Source: an uncultured Microbacteriaceae bacterium (GTDB taxonomy: Bacteria > Actinomycetota > Actinomycetes > Actinomycetales > Microbacteriaceae). From it: a DNA stretch of 18,472 nt. Made by a program: the position numbers and the translations under genes. Shown piece by piece: positions 1-5,549 of this stretch (position 1 is the stretch's first letter; each line of letters starts with the position of its first letter). The notes below the pieces were generated by a model. That model was not told the origin of the DNA and did no database searches. It saw only the letters and a program-made list of their open reading frames with translations. The stretch is from NCBI GenBank assembly GCA_903907615.1, contig CAIVOR010000312.1:1-18472 (forward strand), written 5' to 3'.

Positions 1-133
1 CAGGCTTTCCTGACAAACCTAGTTGAGAGCGTGGGCAACTGAAGGTCAGCAACGACAGGCAGCAGAGCGGTCGCGTCGCCCCGGCGTAACCTTGAGTGAA
101 CGCTCGTTTGAGCACCGTGGAAAAGGACACCGC
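1..133. other. Upstream non-coding stretch of the first gene
   Basis: No gene is supported here. An open frame runs into the first gene from base 23, but that stretch has no ribosome binding site and atypical composition, so I treat it as untranslated. A TANNNT hexamer, TAACCT at 87-92, could be the -10 box of the gene that starts at 134, giving a leader of roughly 35 bases. No clear -35 box is visible. Confidence 0.4.
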
Positions 134-595
134 ATGGCCGGGATTGTAGATTTTGTGAACGTGTCAACCGAGGGGCTGGAATCCTCCCCGGTGGTTGACG
201 CCCTCGCCGGCCTGCGCGCAAACGAAGCGCGCTACTTCACGAACAAGTATGACCACGTCTTCACGACGGTTGCCGCGGCCGAATCCCCCGACATCATTGA
301 TCGCGTAAATCTCATCCTGCTCGAGCGGGACATCGTGACCACGTCGACGCCACTCGAAGTCTCCGACTTCGTCGTTGCCGGTCTTCGCATGTCGTATGTG
401 TTTTACGAGAGCGGGCTGGCCGTCAATGTGATGTACACAATCGCGGATGACTCCAAGCGCGCCGTGGGATTCAAGCTGTCGCAGGGCATGGACGTTCCCC
501 CCGAGTTGGCCGAAAAATTCAAGTTCGCCCGCCAGAAGTCAAAACTGGCTGGTGAGATCCGCGGGTCATACTTCGTGGTCAAAGGCGAGTACTAG
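134..595 (+). CDS. Conserved-looking hypothetical protein, 153 aa
   Basis: I do not recognise this family. The ATG at 134 is chosen because GAAAAGGA (120-127) sits six bases upstream; the frame is open further back but that part looks non-coding. The product is soluble: no signal peptide, no membrane segment and no cysteine. It alternates short hydrophobic strands with charged turns (for example LILLERDIV and LRMSYVFYESGLAVNVMYTI), suggesting a small alpha/beta or beta-rich fold, and ends in a Lys-rich segment followed by GSYFVVKGEY. The next gene on the same strand, a secreted Lon-like protease, starts 80 bases after the stop and has its own apparent promoter, so a shared transcript is possible but not required. 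Coding is supported by the ribosome binding site, GC-rich third positions and the lack of a better frame; the function is unknown. Confidence 0.75.
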   Translation: MAGIVDFVNVSTEGLESSPVVDALAGLRANEARYFTNKYDHVFTTVAAAESPDIIDRVNLILLERDIVTTSTPLEVSDFVVAGLRMSYVFYESGLAVNVMYTIADDSKRAVGFKLSQGMDVPPELAEKFKFARQKSKLAGEIRGSYFVVKGEY

Positions 596-628
596 CAACC
601 CCGAGGCGCCGACTCCACAAAGACCGTG

Positions 629-637
629 TGCTAACTT
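629..637 (+). promoter_or_regulatory. Extended -10 promoter of the Lon-like lipoprotein gene
   Basis: TGCTAACTT contains an extended -10 (TG, one base, then TAACTT at 632-637). It lies between the stop of the first gene and the ribosome binding site GAGGGAG at 664-670. Transcription would start near 644, leaving a leader of about 32 bases. No good -35 box is visible, as is usual when a TG extension is present. Confidence 0.4.
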
Positions 638-675
638 AAGTGCGTAAAGTCAAGGGGAATCGTGAGGGAGCGCTC

Positions 676-2550
676 GTGGAGCTAAAGCGACTATTCACGC
701 GCAGCGCAATCGCCTTTGTCGCCATGGCGCTTGTCGTGGCACCACTCACGGGATGTGGGCCCTCGGTGGGGTCGCTCGACCAGGTAGGGCAATTGCGCAA
801 CATCGACGGTGGCGTGGCCCTGACGATTCCTGCCCTGTGGGCGGGCAAGACCGCCGAGGGAGACGACGTTGGTGGCGTGGAGCCGGCCGAGGTACTGGTG
901 CTGAAGCATCGCGACGGCGTGAATCCCGTTGACCTTACTCGCATCGACTCGTCGGGGGCCGGCCCATCGTGGCGCGCCGCCACCGCCCAGGCCGCCGCGG
1001 TGGCGACACTGATGAGCGCGCGTGATCCGGATGACATCGACCTCGGATTTAGTGTGACGGGTCCCATTGACGGCCCCTCGGCCGGCGGAATCCTGACCGT
1101 GGGCCTCTTGGCCAACCTCACGAACACGCCTCTGATTCCGACCGTGGCGATGACCGGCACGATTTCGCCCGACGGCACCATCGGCGAAGTGGGTGGCGTC
1201 TCGACGAAGGTGAAGTCTGCTGCTGCCGTCGGCTTCAAGACCATCATCGTTCCTGACAATTCCTTTGGTGTGTTCGACGAAGCGACAGGAGAAGAACTCG
1301 GAATCGTTGAGTATGGCAAAAGCGTTGGTGTGACCGTCATCAAGGTGCGCACGGTCGGCGAAGCGTACAAGATCTTTACGGGCAAGGAATACACGCCGGC
1401 CCTGCGCCTATCGGACACGCCCTCGCCGGCTACCGAGGCAGCGATTCGAAGCAACGTCGAAGACATGGAGGCACGCCTCAGTGCCGCCATCGCCGACGCA
1501 CCCGCCGGAACGGCTCCCGACACTCTTGAGTTAGCCCGGGCGGGGCTCGGCACGATGGGTGAAGCCCGCGCGGTGAAGGATTGGCCGCGCGCTTATGGCA
1601 TCGGCGCCTTCGCCTACCTGCGGCTCATGCGAGCTTGCGGAGCTGCCTCTGCGCAATCACTGGTCGACGCCCGGGGCTTTGACGCCGCTAGGACGCAGAT
1701 CACGGCCGAGATTAATGCTGCAATCTCCGAAGCCATCGCCGCGAGAGATGCCGCCCTGGCCATTCCGGGTGATCGTCTCGAAAAGGTGGTTTATTTGCCC
1801 GAAGCCCTCGGGTGGGCTACCTATGCGATCGCGTCTTTCAACGGCGTGTTGGACGAACTTGAACTTGCCACCGACGACGAGGCTATCGTTTCTGCGGGCC
1901 GCGTTCTCGCTGAAGAACGTGCTGGAGTGACCAACATGCTGCCCGACTCGCTCGCCGTGGTTAGTGCCATGCCCAGCCAGAACTCTTATGACGCGAACGA
2001 CGTGCAGGGTTTCGTGAACGGATACACAGAGCTGCTGGCTCGCGCCGGCCAAGCGAATGTGGACTACTACACAACGCTCTCGGGAAGCGAGTTGAGCGTC
2101 AACGGCCTGTTCATCGACGACGGCGTGATGGCCACGGTCGCTCGTCTCTCCAGGGAGGTTGCCGAGCTGCCCGAGCCGAAAACTCTGTCGGAAAGCCTCA
2201 GCAACGCCGCGTCGGCCATGACGTACTTTGTGCTGTCCAACGGAATGCTCTCCAGCGGGCAATCCTTTGGCTTGGGCATCGCCGAAGATGGCCTGCGCAC
2301 CAGCGCCTACGCGGAAATCCTTGACGCTTCGGTTGAGGCTAGCTCAGACACCGTCGAGTCGTTCGCGGCCACCCTGGAAGCAGATGGGTTCGCGGTGGGT
2401 TATCCCCTCTGGTCAACGCGGTGGGCCACTGCAGCGGCCACGACCTACCGAGGAACGCCACAGTCGGCAAATGCCGCGTGGGTGGCACTGAACGAGGCCT
2501 GGTATGACGCCATCGGGCTCTTCATGCTGACCGCAATCACGTCGGAGTAG
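676..2550 (+). CDS. Lipoprotein with Lon-type (S16) serine protease domain, 624 aa
   Basis: The GTG at 676 is preferred over the GTG at 640 because GAGGGAG (664-670) sits five bases before it and because it yields a compact lipoprotein signal peptide ending in the lipobox LTGC (lipidated Cys 27). Residues about 80-240 match the proteolytic domain of Lon: the motif DGPSAGG carries the nucleophile Ser135, and Lys178 in GGVSTK lies 43 residues later, the spacing of the Ser679-Lys722 dyad of E. coli Lon. The strand AMTGTISPDG and the segment FKTIIVPDN are also Lon-like. There is no AAA+ ATPase, so it cannot be a processive ATP-driven protease. Residues about 250-624 are helix-rich, Ala/Glu-rich and unassigned. 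It should act on the outer face of the membrane, on cell-envelope or secreted proteins. The layout (signal, S16 domain, helical C-terminus) resembles secreted Lon-like proteases predicted in archaea. The S16 call is strong; the substrate is unknown. Confidence 0.9.
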   Translation: MELKRLFTRSAIAFVAMALVVAPLTGCGPSVGSLDQVGQLRNIDGGVALTIPALWAGKTAEGDDVGGVEPAEVLVLKHRDGVNPVDLTRIDSSGAGPSWRAATAQAAAVATLMSARDPDDIDLGFSVTGPIDGPSAGGILTVGLLANLTNTPLIPTVAMTGTISPDGTIGEVGGVSTKVKSAAAVGFKTIIVPDNSFGVFDEATGEELGIVEYGKSVGVTVIKVRTVGEAYKIFTGKEYTPALRLSDTPSPATEAAIRSNVEDMEARLSAAIADAPAGTAPDTLELARAGLGTMGEARAVKDWPRAYGIGAFAYLRLMRACGAASAQSLVDARGFDAARTQITAEINAAISEAIAARDAALAIPGDRLEKVVYLPEALGWATYAIASFNGVLDELELATDDEAIVSAGRVLAEERAGVTNMLPDSLAVVSAMPSQNSYDANDVQGFVNGYTELLARAGQANVDYYTTLSGSELSVNGLFIDDGVMATVARLSREVAELPEPKTLSESLSNAASAMTYFVLSNGMLSSGQSFGLGIAEDGLRTSAYAEILDASVEASSDTVESFAATLEADGFAVGYPLWSTRWATAAATTYRGTPQSANAAWVALNEAWYDAIGLFMLTAITSE

Positions 2551-2560
2551 TCAAGCTAAC

Positions 2561-3004
2561 CTAGGGGGCTCGCAACACCAGCATGAACTGCCCGCCGCCC
2601 GGTTGGGCCTCCGCCGTGAAGGCAACATCGGGGGCATAGCGCGAGAGACGGTCGAGCAACCACTCGGCAGCCGCGCGCGCATCGTTCTCGTCGGGGCAGC
2701 GCGCCACAACCTCGCGTCCACCCTTGCGTGACAATCGTTCAACTGTCGCCACAATGGGGGCCGGATCGATCACAAACAGATCCGAAGACCAGGGCACCAC
2801 GGGGGCAATCTTGCCCTTCTGGGTGTTGCACGAGCGATGCGCCAGACGTTCGACTGTGCTGCCGCCCTTCTTCGACTTGGCGACCGCGAAGGAATCGATG
2901 CTGGGCCCCAGATCCGAATTCACAGAACCATCGGGGTCGACCGCTGCGTCACACAGCCAGCAACGCCATCCGTCTCGCTCGCCCACTTCGTTCAGATCAC
3001 TCAT
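2561..3004 (-). CDS. HNH-like zinc-finger protein with altered catalytic site, 147 aa
   Basis: The N-terminal half has the frame of an HNH endonuclease: C15-W-L-C18, a Gly-Gly turn (KKGG, 45-48), then H56-R-S-C59-N60 followed by KG, the usual end of an HNH fold. The CxxC and HxxC pairs would bind zinc. The hallmark Asp-His that supplies the catalytic base is replaced: the segment reads SIDSF (35-39), so Ser38 stands where His is expected. The protein may therefore bind nucleic acid without cutting it. Residues 88-147 form a second small alpha/beta unit ending in a hydrophobic strand. The ATG at 3004 has no Shine-Dalgarno, but TAGCCT lies exactly six bases upstream, indicating a leaderless message. 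The gene converges on the Lon-like gene with a 10-base gap, and its start diverges from that of the deacetylase. Confidence 0.75.
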   Translation of the reverse strand: MSDLNEVGERDGWRCWLCDAAVDPDGSVNSDLGPSIDSFAVAKSKKGGSTVERLAHRSCNTQKGKIAPVVPWSSDLFVIDPAPIVATVERLSRKGGREVVARCPDENDARAAAEWLLDRLSRYAPDVAFTAEAQPGGGQFMLVLRAP

Positions 3005-3010
3005 GTCATC

Positions 3011-3016
3011 AGGCTA
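3011..3016 (-). promoter_or_regulatory. -10 box (leaderless) of the HNH-like gene
   Basis: TAGCCT on the minus strand is followed by six bases (GATGAC) and then the ATG at 3004, so transcription should start at or within one base of the start codon. Confidence 0.55.
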
Positions 3017-3090
3017 CGCGACATGAGCCGTGCCGTAATCGCGAGAGCGGGCAACGGGCAGCGGGCTTAAGCGTGTGACAGATGAGCACG

Positions 3091-3096
3091 TACACT
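3091..3096 (+). promoter_or_regulatory. -10 box (leaderless) of the polysaccharide deacetylase gene
   Basis: TACACT is followed by AGGCGC and the GTG at 3103. A weak -35 candidate is TTAAGC at 3067-3072 (spacer 18). The fixed six-base spacing supports GTG 3103 as the true start rather than the ATG at 3082. Confidence 0.5.
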
Positions 3097-3102
3097 AGGC
3101 GC

Positions 3103-3912
3103 GTGGATAGGCGCACGTTTATCTCCGCGGCAGTGGCGCTCGGAGCAACCGGACTCATGTGCGGATGCGCGCGCATTTCGCCCGAAGAATTGGCCGCCAC
3201 GGCACTTCCTGGGGCCAGTCTTGCTCCACTCCCCGTAACAGCGCCCGGTCCGCAAGTCATCTCGTTTGATCCAGGGCGCATTTCGCGACAAGGCGTGCCT
3301 GGCGGCCCCATTTATGGACTCCCCGACGAAAACAATGACGTGATTGCCTGGACAGTCGACGACGGCTTCGGCGATGAGGTGACGCAGGCATACGCCCGTT
3401 TCGTTCGTGACTCGGGAATTCGCATGACGTTTTTCGTTTGCGCCGAGGCGCCCGGTTGGTCAAACTCAGCACCCATCCTGCGGCCCCTGGTTGAATCAGG
3501 TCAGGTGCAGATTGCCAACCACACGCGCACGCACTCTAACTTGCTGAGCCTTTCCGATGCCGAGATTCAGGCGGATTTGCTCGACAACAACGGGCTGATT
3601 GGCGACCTCTTTGGTGTGGACTCGAAGCCCTACTTTAGGCCGCCGTTCGGCAACTATGACGACCGAGTAGCCGCGGCAGCCGCCTCCGTGGGGTTCACTG
3701 TTCCTGTCCTCTGGAACGGAACGCTCTCCGACTCTGGTGAGATTCCACCAGAGACCCTGATGTCATTTGCCGATCGCTATATGCGCCGCTCCAACATCCT
3801 TCTCGGCCATGCGAACTTCTGGCCGGTAACAAGCCTGTTTCCTCGCCTTGTGGGCATTCTCGAAGACCGAAACCTCATGACCGTCACCCTTAACGATGTC
3901 TTCGGAGCGTAA
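3103..3912 (+). CDS. Secreted polysaccharide deacetylase (NodB/CE4 family), 269 aa
   Basis: The fold is that of carbohydrate esterase family 4, which removes acetyl groups from N-acetylglucosamine in peptidoglycan or other glycans. Residues counted from GTG 3103: motif 1 TVDDG (Asp86-Asp87), metal-binding motif 2 HTRTH (His140, His144), motif 3 RPPFGNYD (from Arg179), and a late LLGHAN with the motif-5 His. All key residues are present, so it should be active. The N-terminus begins VDRRTFISAA, a twin-arginine signal at residues 3-4, followed by a hydrophobic stretch and LMCGC, which could be a lipobox with Cys22 lipidated; Tat-exported lipoproteins of this shape are common in actinobacteria. 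The ATG at 3082 would add seven residues before the Arg pair and has no ribosome binding site. The next gene starts four bases after its stop, forming an operon. Confidence 0.88.
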   Translation: MDRRTFISAAVALGATGLMCGCARISPEELAATALPGASLAPLPVTAPGPQVISFDPGRISRQGVPGGPIYGLPDENNDVIAWTVDDGFGDEVTQAYARFVRDSGIRMTFFVCAEAPGWSNSAPILRPLVESGQVQIANHTRTHSNLLSLSDAEIQADLLDNNGLIGDLFGVDSKPYFRPPFGNYDDRVAAAAASVGFTVPVLWNGTLSDSGEIPPETLMSFADRYMRRSNILLGHANFWPVTSLFPRLVGILEDRNLMTVTLNDVFGA

Positions 3913-3916
3913 GCAC

Positions 3917-4612
3917 ATGACAACTTCTCAGCGCCCACGAGCACTCGTCATTGCTCTTGTCGCCATCGGCGGAGTCGTCGTGGGTGCCGCTGCCATGTTT
4001 GGTGCCCTCACACTCATCACTGGGGACCTCCCCGTGCCTTTCGCCTCCGCCACCCCCACTCCGAGCGTCACGCCCCAAGCGTTACCCGGCACGGCGTGGG
4101 CTGAAGCCACCGCTACCGCACTGCCCGTCTCTGTGGTGGCGCCGGGAACGACGCTCAGCCTCGGTGACCCGGCACAGATTGAACTCGCGCTGGGGAAGGG
4201 CCGGTCTGCGTTGATTAGCGTCACTCCCGGCGCACCCACGCTCGCTTCCGAATCCGACCTTGCCATCCTTCGCAAGGTCACACCCCAGTTGGCGGGGATG
4301 TCGGTGTATTACCTGCCCCTCACAGTCACCAAGGTCGCCGGCGATTCCCTCGCGGGAGTGCAACTCTCGACCGTGATGTATGGTGTTACCGCCACAACAG
4401 TGCCGCTGCAGCAACTGACACTCGTCGATTGGCGAGCATGTTCCGGGGGTCCATTGCCCGTCACCATCGATGACCCGGGCACCGAGGTGACACTGTGCTT
4501 TGCTGCGGCATCGGCGGATGCTTCACACCCCGCTGTTGGCCTGGAATTTTCGCAGCCGGGCGGGCCCTACGACGCCGGGACGGGCACCGCTGTTAGTTGG
4601 CTTCCTCGCTAG
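3917..4612 (+). CDS. Membrane-anchored secreted protein of unknown function, 231 aa
   Basis: The ATG at 3917 follows the deacetylase stop by four bases and has GGAG (3903-3906) ten bases upstream. A short basic N-terminus (RPR) precedes one hydrophobic segment at about residues 9-35 (ALVIALVAIGGVVVG and following), then a Pro/Thr/Ser-rich linker (ATPTPSVTP) and a beta-rich extracellular domain of about 170 residues. That domain has two cysteines (in WRACSGG and VTLCFAA) that could form a disulfide. The size and strand pattern are compatible with the immunoglobulin-like DUF4352/MPT63 type of actinobacterial secreted domain, but I see no decisive motif. Translational coupling to the deacetylase suggests both act at the cell surface. 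Confidence 0.75.
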   Translation: MTTSQRPRALVIALVAIGGVVVGAAAMFGALTLITGDLPVPFASATPTPSVTPQALPGTAWAEATATALPVSVVAPGTTLSLGDPAQIELALGKGRSALISVTPGAPTLASESDLAILRKVTPQLAGMSVYYLPLTVTKVAGDSLAGVQLSTVMYGVTATTVPLQQLTLVDWRACSGGPLPVTIDDPGTEVTLCFAAASADASHPAVGLEFSQPGGPYDAGTGTAVSWLPR

Positions 4613-4617
4613 TAACG

Positions 4618-4635
4618 TCCTCGTCACACCGAGGA
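4618..4635 (+). repeat. Short inverted repeat in the osmC-like promoter region
   Basis: TCCTCG (4618-4623) and CGAGGA (4630-4635) form a perfect 6-base dyad with a 6-base centre. It begins five bases after the stop of the previous gene, and its centre falls where the -35 element of the osmC-like promoter would lie. It could be an operator or a weak terminator; there is no T-run after it. Confidence 0.35.
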
Positions 4636-4646
4636 GCGCAGCGACA

Positions 4647-4652
4647 TATGCT
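4647..4652 (+). promoter_or_regulatory. -10 box (leaderless) of the osmC-like gene
   Basis: TATGCT, six bases (GACGTT), then the ATG at 4659. No Shine-Dalgarno precedes this ATG, so the box both predicts a leaderless message and selects the start. Confidence 0.5.
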
Positions 4653-4658
4653 GACGTT

Positions 4659-5087
4659 ATGACCTCGGGGACTCTAGAGCAACAAACAATGACCTACGCG
4701 CTGACGGCTGTGCGTTCCGGTCCAGACGCATCGACCGCGAGCGCTGGCGGCGCCCGAATCACTCTCGACACCAGCGTGAGCGGAAATCCTGAGGCCTTGA
4801 ACCCGATGGAGCTGCTCATGTCTCCGCTGGGAGCCTGTTTTTTGAAGGGCATTGAGCGCTTCGCCCCCACGCTTGAGTTTTCGTTCTCCGCCGCCGAGGT
4901 GCGCATCACCGCCGAACGACCCGTCAACGAGGCGCGCGTGGCACGCATCGACTACGAGATTGTTGTCGCAACCAACGAAGACGATCGCCGCCTCGAACTC
5001 CTGCACAAGAACCTGCTGACATTCGGAACGATGTATAACACCATCTCTCCCGGCACGCCCATCAACGGAACTCTCCGCCGGGCCTAA
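4659..5087 (+). CDS. OsmC family peroxidase-like protein, 142 aa
   Basis: The protein has the OsmC/Ohr fold signature: an N-terminal strand region, then NPMELLMSPLGACF at 48-61 with the peroxidatic-position Cys60 at the head of the central helix, and a C-terminal strand (INGTL). OsmC and Ohr proteins reduce organic hydroperoxides with a Cys pair. Here the second Cys, normally in a C-P segment before the N-T-(L/I) turn, is absent: the matching part reads TFGTMYNTIS (121-130). Cys60 is the only cysteine, so the usual two-Cys mechanism is unlikely and any activity would need an external thiol. Start chosen by the leaderless promoter; the ATG at 4689 is an alternative. Its 3' end faces arsC with a 24-base gap and no clear terminator. 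Confidence 0.85.
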   Translation: MTSGTLEQQTMTYALTAVRSGPDASTASAGGARITLDTSVSGNPEALNPMELLMSPLGACFLKGIERFAPTLEFSFSAAEVRITAERPVNEARVARIDYEIVVATNEDDRRLELLHKNLLTFGTMYNTISPGTPINGTLRRA

Positions 5088-5111
5088 GGCACCGACAGAT
5101 CCGGGCGAGTT

Positions 5112-5528
5112 CTAGCGTGCGTCGATCTCGGCGATGAGTGCCTCAATCTTGGCGCGAATCTCGTCGCGAATGGGGCGGACAGCATCGGGGCCCTGTCCTG
5201 CGGGATCATCGAGGGGCCAATCCCGGTAAATGCGACCCGGAAAGAACGGGCACTCGTCGCCGCAACCCATGGTGATGACATAGTCGGCCTGCTGGACGGC
5301 CGCGTCGGTGAGGACCTTGGGCGCATTGTTGGCGATATCGATTCCCTCTTCGGCCATCACGGAGATGGCGGAAGGATTGATCTGATCTTTGGGCTCGGTG
5401 CCGGCTGAGAGCACCTGCACGCGATCACCGGCCAAGTGCTGGAGGTAGCCGGCGGCCATCTGCGAGCGTCCGGCGTTGTGCACACAGACGAACAGAACGG
5501 TTGCGGAGTAGCTCGATTCCTCGCTCAT
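5112..5528 (-). CDS. arsC: Arsenate reductase, low-molecular-weight phosphatase fold, probably mycothiol-linked, 138 aa
   Basis: The P-loop CVHNAGRS at residues 15-22 (C-X5-R-S) is the oxyanion-binding loop of LMW-PTP-type arsenate reductases, with catalytic Cys15. The second conserved region GCGDECPFFPG (88-98) holds Cys89 and Cys93, and DWPLDDPAGQ (103-112) holds the general acid Asp. In thioredoxin-linked enzymes such as that of Staphylococcus the two later cysteines are seven residues apart; the shorter GCGDxCP form is typical of actinobacterial arsenate-mycothiol transferases, so mycothiol/mycoredoxin coupling is inferred. There is no arsR, arsB or acr3 nearby, so it is not part of an ars operon here. 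It starts 21 bases after the stop of the DUF2207 gene on the same strand. AAGAAT six bases before the ATG is a weak leaderless -10. Confidence 0.9.
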   Translation of the reverse strand: MSEESSYSATVLFVCVHNAGRSQMAAGYLQHLAGDRVQVLSAGTEPKDQINPSAISVMAEEGIDIANNAPKVLTDAAVQQADYVITMGCGDECPFFPGRIYRDWPLDDPAGQGPDAVRPIRDEIRAKIEALIAEIDAR

Positions 5529-5549
5529 GCACTCATTCTTGCAGACAAT

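Noticed and set aside
636..1553. 305-codon open frame on the minus strand opposite the Lon-like gene
   Set aside because: It lies antisense to a well-supported S16 domain, is rich in Ser, Pro, Arg and Thr as expected for a shadow frame, and has no recognisable motif or ribosome binding site.
3082..3102. Upstream ATG start for the polysaccharide deacetylase
   Set aside because: No Shine-Dalgarno, it would overlap the -10 box TACACT, and it would move the twin-arginine motif away from the N-terminus.
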